From Bacteroidales bacterium (GTDB lineage Bacteria; Bacteroidota; Bacteroidia; Bacteroidales; UBA10428): DNA of 64,000 bases. The position numbers and the translations under genes were made by a program. This document shows positions 7,916-16,760 of this stretch, piece by piece. The stretch spans positions 62,001 through 126,000 of the forward strand of contig DATGXG010000048.1 of the NCBI GenBank assembly GCA_035299085.1, given 5' to 3'. The notes beneath the pieces were generated by a model, which was not told the DNA's origin, made no database searches, and saw only the letters and a program-made list of their open reading frames with translations. The first letter of the stretch is position 1; each line of letters starts with the position of its first letter.

Positions 7916-8638
7916 ATGAAAAAAATAAGCAAATGGATTGGTGCCGGTCTGGGCTGGACACTTGGCGGTCCTATCGGGGCGATCCTCGGATTTGCGTTCG
8001 GCTCCTATGTGGATAACTCCGATCCGGATACATACTACAGGAAGGAAACAAAGACAACAACAGGCGACTTTGTTGTAAGCCTCCTGGTTCTTATAGCTGC
8101 CGTAATGAAAGCTGACCAGAGGATCATGAAATCGGAGCTCGACTATGTGAAAAACCATCTTACCCGTTACTTTGGCGCCGAGGAAGCTGCCAACCAGATC
8201 CTGATGCTCAGGGATATTATAAAACAGGATATCCCGGTACGCGATGTAACCCGTCAAATCCATTCAAAAATGGATTATCCCTCGCGACTGCAACTGATGC
8301 ACCTTATATACGGAATTGCATTGGCTGACGGCACTATTTCCGAATCCGAAACTATACAGCTTGAACAGATAGGTGCTGATCTTGAGATCAGCCAGGCTGA
8401 TCTCAATTCGTTGAAAAATATGTTTGTGAAAACAACTGACTGGGCATATAATGTTCTTGAAGTTTCACCCTCTAATACAACTGAAGAAATTAAAACAAAG
8501 TACAGGCAAATGGCGCTTAAAAATCATCCCGATAAGGTTGCTTATCTCGGAGAGGAAGTGAGAAAACAGGCTGAATCCAAATTCGTAAAAATCCAGGAAG
8601 CCTGGGATGCCATAAAAAAAGAACGGAACATAAATTAA
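7916..8638 (+). CDS. TerB-DnaJ (DjlA-like) co-chaperone
   Basis: 240 residues. A glycine-rich N-terminal hydrophobic hairpin (GAGLGWTLGGPIGAILGFAFGSY) suggests membrane association as in DjlA. Residues 45-155 form a TerB-like helical domain with the acidic KADQRIMKSEL and LADGTISESE loops, which are typical metal-binding turns. The C-terminus is a J-domain with the HPD tripeptide in ALKNHPDKVAYLG. It should stimulate an Hsp70 partner (DnaK). It is co-transcribed with coaE, and this gene order is common in Bacteroidota without an obvious functional link. Confidence 0.9.
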   Translation: MKKISKWIGAGLGWTLGGPIGAILGFAFGSYVDNSDPDTYYRKETKTTTGDFVVSLLVLIAAVMKADQRIMKSELDYVKNHLTRYFGAEEAANQILMLRDIIKQDIPVRDVTRQIHSKMDYPSRLQLMHLIYGIALADGTISESETIQLEQIGADLEISQADLNSLKNMFVKTTDWAYNVLEVSPSNTTEEIKTKYRQMALKNHPDKVAYLGEEVRKQAESKFVKIQEAWDAIKKERNIN

Positions 8639-8676
8639 CCTGACTTTTCATACTATCCCGGATTTAAACTTTTGAT

Positions 8677-8684
8677 TATTTTTG
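8677..8684 (+). promoter_or_regulatory. Bacteroidota -7 box upstream of the DUF5606 gene
   Basis: TATTTTTG matches TAnnTTTG, 23 bp before the ATG at 8708. No convincing -33 TTTG is seen at the expected distance. Confidence 0.4.
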
Positions 8685-8707
8685 CAGCACATTAAACACC
8701 AATTACA

Positions 8708-9208
8708 ATGGATTTAAAGGAAATCATGTCGGTTTCAGGACACAGCGGCCTATTCAGATTTGTATCACAGGGACGGAACGGTATTATTGTTGAATCGTTT
8801 GCCGATAAAAAAAGGATGTTCGTGACTACTTCTCAAAAAGTAAGTTCATTGAATGATATTGCCATTTTTACTGACGGGGAAGAAGTTCCTCTGAAAAATG
8901 TGCTGAAAAACATTCATGAGATGCTGGCCGGTACGGATGCCCCTGATTCCAAATCATCACCTGATGAACTGAAAAAGTTTATGGAAAAGGCGCTTCCTAA
9001 TTATGACCGGAACCGTGTTTATGTTTCCGACATAAAAAAACTGGTAAGCTGGTATAATACCCTTCTTTCTATGGATATGCTTAAGTTTGATGAAGAACCG
9101 GCTGAAGAAAAATCAGAGAACAAAAACCAGGTTGCTGAAAATCCGGAAAAGAAGGAAACCAAAAGCGTACCCGCAGAAAAAAAGACTCCTAAAAAAGCCA
9201 AAAAATAA
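8708..9208 (+). CDS. DUF5606 protein with Lys-rich tail
   Basis: 166 residues. The N-terminal part matches the Bacteroidota-specific DUF5606 family: MDLKEIMSVSGHSGLFRFVS, then GIIVESFADKKRMFV and LNDIAIFTDGEEVPLKNVL. A second helical segment carries LPNYDRNRVYVSDIKKLVSWYN. The last 40 residues are low-complexity Glu/Lys/Ala (ending EKKTPKKAKK), plausibly a disordered nucleic-acid- or ribosome-interacting tail. Function is unknown. It is nearly universal in the phylum, which suggests a housekeeping role. It has no signal peptide, so it is cytoplasmic. Confidence 0.85.
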   Translation: MDLKEIMSVSGHSGLFRFVSQGRNGIIVESFADKKRMFVTTSQKVSSLNDIAIFTDGEEVPLKNVLKNIHEMLAGTDAPDSKSSPDELKKFMEKALPNYDRNRVYVSDIKKLVSWYNTLLSMDMLKFDEEPAEEKSENKNQVAENPEKKETKSVPAEKKTPKKAKK

Positions 9209-9359
9209 CGTCCGTTACCGGACAGATAGTGTTTGAATTCAGACACTTTCAATCTACTGAAACGTTACCCCTGATGCCTGTAATTATTTGTAATACAGGC
9301 ATTTGGCGTCTTTGGCATACATTGTGATTCATAGGAATCAAATCTATAATTCTGATACC

Positions 9360-9848
9360 ATGAATAAACAATTGAGCATCCGCGGTCTTAAAATTCTGAT
9401 CGTTACAGCAATTGTTGCCGGTACTCTCAATTTCACACTCCAGGCTCAGAACACCCGCAACAATGAGCTGAATGCAGCACTTGCATCGCTGGAAGAATTT
9501 ATTTCAAACAGCAGGCAATCTCTGAAGTATGTGGCACCTGTGGAAGATGTTACCCCTCAGGAAGAACAGGAAGCCTTTAAGAATCTCGAAGAAATAACGG
9601 CATCCATGAATACGGATATCATTTATAAAGCACCCGTTTCCGATGGTATTGAAAAATCAACTGAAAACCGGGCGCTTGCAGCTCTGCCCTTAAACAGGAA
9701 ACCTGTAAAGATTGAAGTAAATAATTCCCGTGAACAATGGCTGATCAATGCCGGATATTATAAATCGAACCGTACACCGGCCTGGAATAAGATCAAAAAC
9801 GTTCTTTCATCCAGACCTGATGACAAAGTTTATATGAATGCCCTGTAG
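9360..9848 (+). CDS. Secreted hypothetical protein
   Basis: 162 residues from the ATG at 9360 (MNKQLSIRGLKILIVTAIVA). The frame is open 57 bp further upstream, but this start opens directly on a signal peptide with a likely cleavage after LQA in NFTLQAQNT. The mature part is soluble: a predicted helix LNAALASLEEFI, an acidic stretch (VTPQEEQEAFKNLEEI) and a C-terminus with REQWLINAGYYKS. I do not recognise the family. It is a single gene closed by a strong terminator. It is periplasmic or extracellular by inference. Confidence 0.7.
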   Translation: MNKQLSIRGLKILIVTAIVAGTLNFTLQAQNTRNNELNAALASLEEFISNSRQSLKYVAPVEDVTPQEEQEAFKNLEEITASMNTDIIYKAPVSDGIEKSTENRALAALPLNRKPVKIEVNNSREQWLINAGYYKSNRTPAWNKIKNVLSSRPDDKVYMNAL

Positions 9849-9873
9849 ACAAAAACCTTATTAAAAGTGCCAG

Positions 9874-9906
9874 AAATGCGAACAATTCCTGTTCGCATTT
9901 TTTATT
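9874..9906 (+). terminator. Intrinsic terminator
   Basis: Perfect 10-bp arms AAATGCGAAC (9874-9883) and GTTCGCATTT (9891-9900) with a 7-nt loop, followed by a T-rich tail, 25 bp after the stop at 9848. Confidence 0.9.
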
Positions 9907-9912
9907 TTCCAC

Positions 9913-9920
9913 TATTTTTG
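9913..9920 (+). promoter_or_regulatory. Bacteroidota -7 box upstream of the DUF5916 gene
   Basis: TATTTTTG, 25 bp before the ATG at 9946 and immediately after the terminator. It fits TAnnTTTG, but the -33 element is not obvious. Confidence 0.45.
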
Positions 9921-9945
9921 TAAATACACTAATGAATACTGTCTT

Positions 9946-12528
9946 ATGGAAAAAGGGCTGAGGAGCTTACTTTGTGCATTTATCCTTATCACCGGTACCA
10001 ACCTTTTTTCTCAGCCACCCGACAGCCTGATACCGTTTGACCAGGCCTACAAAAGATCCTATTATACAACCCGTATTCAGAGTGCAGTGCCTGTTATAGA
10101 CGGCAAACTGGACGATGCATGCTGGGCAAACGATGGAAAATGGTCTCAGAATTTCATCCAGAACACCCCTGTCGAAAGAGGAATACCGACCTATCCTACC
10201 CGCATCAAAATTCTTTTTGATGATAAGAATATCTATTTCGCTCTCAGGGCCTGGGATCCGGAACCAGGAAAAATTAACCGTTTTGTTAACAACAGGGATG
10301 ACAATTCGGTAGGCGACCTGATCAGCGTTGCCTTTGACACTTACCATGATTACAGGGCTGCCACTGAGTTTAACATTAACGCCGGCGGTAATAAAACCGA
10401 CCTGATCGTAACCGATAATCTCTCTGTTAATCTAAACTGGAACGCAGTATGGGAAGGAAAAACCGACATAAACGATTCTTCATGGACTGCTGAATACAGG
10501 ATACCGCTGAACCAGCTAAGATATAATCACAGTGATACCGGCATGGTGTGGGGGCTTCATGTTCGCAGGATCATAAGGCGCACCCAGGAAGTCGACCAAT
10601 GGAGCCTCATCCCCCGTAAAAACAGTGGCCATGTATATTCTTTCGGAACCATGTACGGTTTAAAAGGAGTTCAGAAACCAAGGCTGGTTGAATTTTTGCC
10701 CTATGCTTCTGCTAAAATAACAACCGAACCAGGCATTGCGGGTAGTCCTTATGCTACAGGATCACGATGGAACGGCAATGCAGGAATTGACGCAAAACTG
10801 GGTATCGGCGATTTCACCATGGATATTACAGTGAATCCGGATTTTGGCCAGATTGAAGCTGACCCATCCGTCATGAATCTGACAGCTTTCGAAACCTTCT
10901 ATGAAGAAAAACGGCCGTTTTTCCTTGAAGGAAAGCATATTTTTGATTTTACAGCCGATCAGAATCTTATGTTTTATTCAAGGCGAATTGGTCATGCCCC
11001 TTCCTGGCAGCCTGGGGCTGATAACATCAATTCTTTTCAGAAGGTACCCGAATTCACCAATATAATCAATGCCGTTAAGCTGAGCGGTACTACCCGGAAT
11101 GGCGTATCAATCGGGATTATGCAAAGTACAACGCAGGAAGAACGGGCCCGGTACACAAACAATGACATTGAGACCAGGCCGGCTGTTGAGCCTCTTACAA
11201 GTTATGTTGTCGGCAGGTTGCAGAAAGTTGCCGATAAGGGGAATACACAGGCAGGGGTTATGTTTACGTCTGTCAACCGGTTCATCAATGATGTGCAGCT
11301 TGAAATTCTGAATAAGAATGCCTTTGTGGGCGGGATCGACTTTCTGAAATACATGAGGAATCGTGAATACTTCATCGATTTCAAAGGAATGGTAAGTCAT
11401 ATCACCGGAGAACAGTCTGCCATGATGGCTCTTCAGCGGAATGCCCTTCACTATTTCCAGCGTCCGGATGCCCTCAATTACCTGGGCGTGGATTCAACAA
11501 TCAGGTCGCTCACCGGCAGCGGCGGCTATATCAGTGCCGGTCGGCAGGGCAATAAAAAATTTATATTCTCTGAACGCGTTAGCTGGTCATCACCCGGTTT
11601 TGATCTGAATGATGCCGGATACCTATATATGGCCGACATTGTACTCAATTCGACAAAGCTTGCCTTCAGGCAGACTGATCCCGGTAAAATATTCCGGAAT
11701 TACACGTTAACCATGGGACAGATGAACGGCTGGAATTATGGCGGAAGAACAACGTACAACGATTTGAATGTACAGTTCGTTTCAGTGTTCCATAATCGCT
11801 GGGAGCTTAGTTTCCAGGAAACATACGTTCTTTCTGAATTAGGAACACGGATGCTGAGGGGCGGACCGGCATTCCGCCTGTCACCTTACTGGAAAAGCGT
11901 TCTGATATTCAATACCGATAAATCAAAACGGGTAATGTTCAGGATTCAGAACACGAGCCTCATCAGTACGGATGGAATTACAAGGAGCAACATTGCCGAG
12001 CCTTCACTCACATTCAGGGTAGGAAACCACTTTTACATCTATGGCGAATTTGAGTACCAGTTTAATTCAGACAACTATCAATATGTAACTACATTGCCCG
12101 ATGAAGAAGATTTTCAATATATAATGGCTCGTATACGTCAGAATACCTATAACTTTACCCTGAGAGTCAACTATAATATAACGCCCGATATTTCGATCCA
12201 GTATTACGGTAGTCCATTTATGTCGAGTGGCAGGTATAACGACTTCAAGTATGCGCTGAATGCAGCTTCAAAGAATGAAGAGGATAAAACAGCTCCCTAT
12301 GCTTCAACCGGGTTGAATCCTGATTTCAGTTTCAGGGAATTCAGATCAAACCTTGTTGCACGCTGGGAATACAGGCCCGGATCAACGATTTACCTTGTAT
12401 GGTCGAACCGCCGCCAGAACCGCGAGAACGCTTATCACCCGTCGCTCGGACATAACCTGAGTCAGATGTTCGATACCGACCCGGTAAATATTTTTATGGT
12501 TAAGATGAGCTTTTGGCTTGGATTGTGA
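9946..12528 (+). CDS. DUF5916 outer-membrane protein with CBM9-like N-terminal domain
   Basis: 860 residues. A signal peptide ends near residue 22 (TNLFSQPP). Residues 40-210 resemble the CBM9-like beta-sandwich: VPVIDGKLDDACWAND, then RIKILFDDKNIYFALRAWDPEP and WTAEYRIPLNQLRY. The remainder is the DUF5916 region, with DFTMDITVNPDFGQIEADPS and EKRPFFLEGKHIFDF. Its many aromatic, alternating-hydrophobic strands and terminal FWLGL suggest an outer-membrane beta-barrel. The family is abundant in Bacteroidota and gamma-proteobacteria and has no settled function; carbohydrate or organic-ligand handling at the cell surface is only a guess. It appears monocistronic, and a heptamer repeat follows the stop. 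Confidence 0.85.
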   Translation: MEKGLRSLLCAFILITGTNLFSQPPDSLIPFDQAYKRSYYTTRIQSAVPVIDGKLDDACWANDGKWSQNFIQNTPVERGIPTYPTRIKILFDDKNIYFALRAWDPEPGKINRFVNNRDDNSVGDLISVAFDTYHDYRAATEFNINAGGNKTDLIVTDNLSVNLNWNAVWEGKTDINDSSWTAEYRIPLNQLRYNHSDTGMVWGLHVRRIIRRTQEVDQWSLIPRKNSGHVYSFGTMYGLKGVQKPRLVEFLPYASAKITTEPGIAGSPYATGSRWNGNAGIDAKLGIGDFTMDITVNPDFGQIEADPSVMNLTAFETFYEEKRPFFLEGKHIFDFTADQNLMFYSRRIGHAPSWQPGADNINSFQKVPEFTNIINAVKLSGTTRNGVSIGIMQSTTQEERARYTNNDIETRPAVEPLTSYVVGRLQKVADKGNTQAGVMFTSVNRFINDVQLEILNKNAFVGGIDFLKYMRNREYFIDFKGMVSHITGEQSAMMALQRNALHYFQRPDALNYLGVDSTIRSLTGSGGYISAGRQGNKKFIFSERVSWSSPGFDLNDAGYLYMADIVLNSTKLAFRQTDPGKIFRNYTLTMGQMNGWNYGGRTTYNDLNVQFVSVFHNRWELSFQETYVLSELGTRMLRGGPAFRLSPYWKSVLIFNTDKSKRVMFRIQNTSLISTDGITRSNIAEPSLTFRVGNHFYIYGEFEYQFNSDNYQYVTTLPDEEDFQYIMARIRQNTYNFTLRVNYNITPDISIQYYGSPFMSSGRYNDFKYALNAASKNEEDKTAPYASTGLNPDFSFREFRSNLVARWEYRPGSTIYLVWSNRRQNRENAYHPSLGHNLSQMFDTDPVNIFMVKMSFWLGL

Positions 12529-12545
12529 GTAGGAAGTAGGCAGTA

Positions 12546-12587
12546 AGGAGTAAGGAGTATGGAGTATGGAGTATGGAGTATGGAGTA
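12546..12587. repeat. Heptanucleotide tandem array (GGAGTAT type)
   Basis: Six consecutive 7-bp units, AGGAGTA twice and TGGAGTA four times, in the gap after the DUF5916 gene. It holds no ORF. It belongs with other intergenic heptamer arrays in this window that use different units. Confidence 0.9.
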
Positions 12588-12657
12588 GTGAGCAAAGACC
12601 TGATTCAGAGTCGGAGTATGATGTTTGATGTTTGAAAGATTCTAAAAACCCAATACA

Positions 12658-13098
12658 ATGAAAAAAACCGTTATTCTTTTCGTTCTGACAATATTCACAC
12701 TGGTCCCCATGATGGCTCAGCGTGATACACAAAGCCTTTATGAGCACAAAGTTAAAGTGTACTCGAGAATGAGTAAAACCGGATGGATATTAACCGGAAT
12801 TGGCAGTGGATTTGCCGTGGGCGGTGCTGTTGCGCTGGCTACCGTTCCGAATGAGTTTTGGCATGATGACGACGATTATTATGATGATTTTGATGGCGAT
12901 TACTATGGTGAAGGAATACAAGCTGTTGCAGGCATTATCTCACTGGGTATTGGCATTGGCATGTTAACCGGTGGAATTGTTATGGGCAGCATAGGAACCC
13001 ATAAAATGAAAGCCTACAAAAGCAAACTCGACAACATATCGTTCACACCGGTTGTAACACCCCGGGTCCAGGGATTTTCGCTGGTTTACCGGTTTTAG
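12658..13098 (+). CDS. Exported small membrane protein, paralogue of the 22709-23134 product
   Basis: 146 residues. A signal peptide (MKKTVILFVLTIFTLVPMMAQ) is followed by YEHKVKVYSRMSKTGWILTG, two glycine-rich hydrophobic segments (GSGFAVGGAVALATV and AGIISLGIGIGMLTGGIVMG), an acidic Asp/Tyr loop (HDDDDYYDDFDGDYYGEG) and the ending GFSLVYRF. The terminal aromatic residue and VYRF ending are typical of Bacteroidota outer-membrane or surface proteins. The product at 22709-23134 shares the LYEHK/LYQHK region, the hydrophobic pair, the KxxxYKxKLD segment and the GFxLVYRF ending. The function of the family is unknown. The 3' end overlaps the convergent oxidoreductase gene by 4 bp. Confidence 0.75.
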   Translation: MKKTVILFVLTIFTLVPMMAQRDTQSLYEHKVKVYSRMSKTGWILTGIGSGFAVGGAVALATVPNEFWHDDDDYYDDFDGDYYGEGIQAVAGIISLGIGIGMLTGGIVMGSIGTHKMKAYKSKLDNISFTPVVTPRVQGFSLVYRF

Positions 13099-13793
13099 CT
13101 TGAACTGACGATATCAAAATTGAATGTTCCGTTTCCGCGGGTCATCATTACCCTGAGCCAGAGCGGAAGAATCATTTCCATGCCCCTTGAGGCGGATATA
13201 TCACCCAGATCAACGATCTTTTCCTGTTTCCAGCCGAATTCAGACAGGAGTTGAACGACAGTAGATTTGGCGCTTACCGAATTCCCGCAAAGGAAAACAT
13301 TGTGATTTCCGTCGGCTATCATTGAAGGATTGATCATTAATCCGCACCACATGGTATTCAGGGCTTTGACAACATTGAGCTTTGGAAACGAACGCTGTAT
13401 TTCCTCGCCCAGCGATGTGGTGTTGCACATGGAAGGTATCAGTACCGGGGGCATACCCTTTGATGAGTCCAGGGGATTCGCTACGTCAATCAATACTTTG
13501 CTGTTCAGGGGTGCCACACCGGCCATTTTAAGAGCCGACAGGGATGCACTTCCGCTGGTAGCATTGATCACGATTTCGGCAAAAGCAGCAGCATCGGCAT
13601 AGGTCGCTACCTTTATATCATTATTGGTCCTGTACCATTCTGAAAATGTCGGTCCCCCATAGGAATCCCGCGTATTCCGCGTCATGGTGTTTTCAACATT
13701 CCGGGTTCCTACAATTACCTGGTGTCCAAGTGTATGGAAACGTCCGGCCAGAGTCTGACCCACCACGCCAGTACCAAAAACTGCAATTTTCAT
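13095..13793 (-). CDS. F420-dependent NADP oxidoreductase-like protein
   Basis: 232 residues. An N-terminal Rossmann fold (MKIAVFGTGVVGQTLAGRF) is followed by GTRN, the position that in F420:NADP oxidoreductases reads the NADP phosphate. Further on are VINATSGSASL, VLIDVANPLD and VVKALNTMWCGLM, which match the NADP_oxred_F420/Fno superfamily. Bacteroidota do not normally make F420, so the bacterial relatives probably act as NAD(P)-dependent reductases of unknown substrate or as small-molecule dehydrogenases. There is no signal peptide, so it is cytoplasmic. It is a single minus-strand gene between plus-strand genes. Confidence 0.85.
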   Translation of the reverse strand: MKIAVFGTGVVGQTLAGRFHTLGHQVIVGTRNVENTMTRNTRDSYGGPTFSEWYRTNNDIKVATYADAAAFAEIVINATSGSASLSALKMAGVAPLNSKVLIDVANPLDSSKGMPPVLIPSMCNTTSLGEEIQRSFPKLNVVKALNTMWCGLMINPSMIADGNHNVFLCGNSVSAKSTVVQLLSEFGWKQEKIVDLGDISASRGMEMILPLWLRVMMTRGNGTFNFDIVSSS

Positions 13794-13916
13794 AGATTAG
13801 GTTTTATGCCATACGAACACCCGAATGCCATATTAAGTTTAGCGGTTAGTAATTACAGCCGTGATCCTTGTATTCAGAATGGTTAAATAGTTAATTTTAC
13901 CTAAAATTGCTTCAAT

Positions 13917-14399
13917 TTGAAAAGGCTTTTCCATATTGCGGTTGCCCTGCTTTTCCTGGGCTCGTGCACATCATCGATATCTCCCCCGGTTAATGAACTT
14001 TACAGTGTTACCCGTGTTGTGGACGGGGATACGTTCTGGGCGTACAATCCGCAGGAAGGTGAAATTAAAATTCGCCTCATAGGCCTTGACGCGCCCGAAA
14101 TTCATAAAACAGCCAAAAAAAATATCGGCTATTATGGAACAGAATCAACCCGTTATTTAGAGCAATTGGTAGGTGGCAAAAATGTAAGACTTGAATTCGA
14201 TGCCGGAAAATATGACAGGTATAAACGGGTGCTCGCTTATGTATATCTCGAAGACGGTACGTTTGTGAATGCAGAATTGATCAGGCAGGGATATGCAACC
14301 GTCCTGACCGTTCCTCCCAATGTTAAATATGCAGATGAATTTGTAAAGCTTCAGAGAAAAGCCCGGAGAAGTGGCAGGGGTATGTGGGGAAAAAGTTGA
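13917..14399 (+). CDS. Secreted staphylococcal-nuclease-like lipoprotein
   Basis: 160 residues starting at TTG 13917 (no ATG is available before the signal). A lipobox FLGSC follows a short hydrophobic region, so it is probably lipid-anchored. The SNase fold is clear: VTRVVDGDTFWAY, then IRLIGLDAPEIHK (catalytic Arg and acid), FDAGKYDRYKRVLAYVYLEDG (second catalytic Arg region) and ELIRQGYATVL. It is a Ca2+-dependent nuclease family acting on DNA or RNA outside the cytoplasm, perhaps for nucleic-acid scavenging. It is followed after 23 bp by the helicase gene on the same strand. Confidence 0.92.
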   Translation: MKRLFHIAVALLFLGSCTSSISPPVNELYSVTRVVDGDTFWAYNPQEGEIKIRLIGLDAPEIHKTAKKNIGYYGTESTRYLEQLVGGKNVRLEFDAGKYDRYKRVLAYVYLEDGTFVNAELIRQGYATVLTVPPNVKYADEFVKLQRKARRSGRGMWGKS

Positions 14400-14422
14400 C
14401 GTTGATTAAAGTATTAAGGAGT

Positions 14423-16660
14423 ATGTCTCTTTTAAAAAGAATATTTGGCAAGCCGGAGGGTAAGAATGAAAAGCTCGTTCCGGTTTCCCCGGTTCAACAG
14501 GATGGTCAGGAGGAAGACGACCCACGGTCGTTCCTTGATGTGATCAGCGATTTTGCCAGCCAGGTTAATGAAAGTAAGCATCAATCGTATGGCGGCGAAA
14601 TGCACGGGGAACTGCCCGATCTTAAGGCGCATGATTTTCCTGAAGCGCTAATGCCGGAGGATACGATCAGAAAAATAAATGAACTTCGCCTGATCATCAG
14701 GTCTATTGAAAGCAGGCCTGTTTCCGATACTGAAATTACACTTTCTCGCCCGTATAAAATAAATTATACGGCAGAACTCAACCGGGCTCAGCTCGAAGCG
14801 GTGACTTCCATAAATGGTCCGGTGCTTGTAATTGCGGGTGCCGGGAGCGGTAAAACACGCGTTATCGTATACAGGGTTGCCTATATGATTGAAAACGGTG
14901 TTTTCCCCCAGGATATTCTATTATTGACCTTTACACGAAAAGCAGCCGCCGAAATGATTGGCCGTGTTCAGGAAATCCTTAAAGAGAACAGCGTTCAAAA
15001 GATCTTCGGAGGAACTTTCCATTCATTTTCAAATTATGTTCTCCGGAAGTACGCGAATATGCTTAACCTTTCATCAAACTTTACCATTATCGATACGGAA
15101 GATTCGGCAGACACTATTGATCTGATCAAAAGTGAACTGAAAATGGTAAAGAAAGACAAAGCTTTTCCGAAAAAACACCGGATACAGGATATCATTTCTT
15201 CATCAAGAAACAGGAATCTTACTATTCGTTATGTTATAGAAAATGAATTTTCAGGATTGAATGATTTTATACCGCAGATTGAACTGATTGCACAAGCCTA
15301 TGAGAAATACAAAAAGATTTGCAATCTCTTCGATTACGATGACCTGATGGATGTTCTGCGTGATTCACTGCGGGATAACCTGCAGTTCAGGATAAAAATG
15401 CAGCAGGAATACAAGTATATTATGGTGGATGAATACCAGGATACAAATGTTGTGCAGAAGGAAATCGTTGAATTGTTGACCGGAAGGCAGCAGAATGTAA
15501 TGATCGTGGGAGACGACGCCCAGAGTATATACTCGTTCAGGGGTGCCAATTATGAGAACATTTTGCGTTTTCCCCAACAGTATCCTGATTGCCGGGTGAT
15601 AAAAATTGAGGAGAACTATCGCAGCAATCAGAACATTCTTGATTTTACGAACGATATTATCCGCAATGCCCACATCGGTTACAAGAAGAAGCTTTATTCA
15701 AGGATCGCCAGGCAGGGACTTCCTTTCGTAAAGAAATTCTATGATCAGCAAACCGAAGCTGATTATATTGTGACCAAAATTCTCGAATTCCGTGAAAAGG
15801 GAATCAGTCTGAACCAGGTCGCTGTTCTGGTAAGGGCCTTCTGGCATGCCCGCTATATTGAAATCGAGCTGAACCGAAGGGGAATTCCTTATGTGGCCGT
15901 CGGTGGTCTGGCTTTCAACGAAAGAAAGCATGTTAAGGATATCATTTCGTACCTGCGGATCGTTCAGAACCCTTATGACGCCGTTGCATGGCACAGGATC
16001 CTGAAATATCTGCCGGGAGTGGGACTTATAACAGCCAGGAAGATCATTGAAAGGATAAATGCCGAGAAACAGTTTACTATCAGTTCGTTTGAAAACAGCA
16101 AATTTGCCGAAGGCCTGAAGGAGCTCACCTCCATGCTCAATAAAGCATCAAGGCCGGAGTTATCAGTGTCTGCAAGAATTGAAATAATTAAAGAATATTA
16201 CTCGCCTATATTGCAGGCCACTGAACATGATTACCAGGTGCGACTTCTCGATATCGATGTCCTGATTGACCTTTCGTTAAAATACGAATCACTGAACCGG
16301 TTCCTTACAGATTTTGCGCTGGATCCTCCGTCGAAGAAATTCGGCGACAGGTCTACTCCTCTCATTGATGAAACTGAGGACAAACCATTGACTATTTCAA
16401 CAATTCATTCGGCCAAGGGGTTGGAATGGTATGCCGTCATCATTCCGCATGCGCTGGACGGGCTTCTGCCATCGGTGAGGGCGTTAAAGAATATTGAAGA
16501 GCTTGAAGAGGAAAGAAGGCTCTTTTATGTAGCCTGCAGCCGTGCAAAGCAGGAACTTCTTATCACCATGCCATCATATGTAGCCACTTACCAGGGCTTC
16601 CTCTCCTACCCCAGCCGGTTTCTGGTGGAGATTGAAAAAGGGAAGTATAGTTATGAGTAA
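14423..16660 (+). CDS. UvrD/PcrA-like superfamily 1 DNA helicase
   Basis: 745 residues from the ATG at 14423, which has AAGGAG just before it; the frame is open from 14384. N-terminal residues 1-100 are an unrecognised, charged extension. The helicase core then shows Q-motif/Walker A (LNRAQLEAV, GPVLVIAGAGSGKTR), motif Ia TFTRKAA, motif II VDEYQDTN, motif III GDDAQSIYSFRGA, motif IV EENYRSNQ, motif V TISTIHSAKGLEW and motif VI RRLFYVACSRAK. It unwinds 3'-5' in repair or replication restart. The C-terminus is shorter than in E. coli UvrD, and the N-terminal extension differs. It is convergent with the redox module across an 8-mer repeat. Confidence 0.93.
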   Translation: MSLLKRIFGKPEGKNEKLVPVSPVQQDGQEEDDPRSFLDVISDFASQVNESKHQSYGGEMHGELPDLKAHDFPEALMPEDTIRKINELRLIIRSIESRPVSDTEITLSRPYKINYTAELNRAQLEAVTSINGPVLVIAGAGSGKTRVIVYRVAYMIENGVFPQDILLLTFTRKAAAEMIGRVQEILKENSVQKIFGGTFHSFSNYVLRKYANMLNLSSNFTIIDTEDSADTIDLIKSELKMVKKDKAFPKKHRIQDIISSSRNRNLTIRYVIENEFSGLNDFIPQIELIAQAYEKYKKICNLFDYDDLMDVLRDSLRDNLQFRIKMQQEYKYIMVDEYQDTNVVQKEIVELLTGRQQNVMIVGDDAQSIYSFRGANYENILRFPQQYPDCRVIKIEENYRSNQNILDFTNDIIRNAHIGYKKKLYSRIARQGLPFVKKFYDQQTEADYIVTKILEFREKGISLNQVAVLVRAFWHARYIEIELNRRGIPYVAVGGLAFNERKHVKDIISYLRIVQNPYDAVAWHRILKYLPGVGLITARKIIERINAEKQFTISSFENSKFAEGLKELTSMLNKASRPELSVSARIEIIKEYYSPILQATEHDYQVRLLDIDVLIDLSLKYESLNRFLTDFALDPPSKKFGDRSTPLIDETEDKPLTISTIHSAKGLEWYAVIIPHALDGLLPSVRALKNIEELEEERRLFYVACSRAKQELLITMPSYVATYQGFLSYPSRFLVEIEKGKYSYE

Positions 16661-16757
16661 TGTGCTAATGAGTTAATGTGCCAATGTGCCAATTTGAAAA
16701 TAGTGAGATATTAATTAGCACATTGGCACATTGGCACATTGGCAAATTAGCACATTA
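16661..16757. repeat. Inverted array of 8-bp GTGCCAAT units
   Basis: The left half reads TGTGCTAATG..ATGTGCCAATGTGCCAAT, and the right half carries the inverse: ATTAGCAC, then three ATTGGCA(C/A) units, then ATTAGCAC. The whole 97-bp intergenic space between two convergent genes is this repeat. It can fold into a long hairpin and may act as a shared terminator. Confidence 0.88.
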
Positions 16758-16760
16758 TAA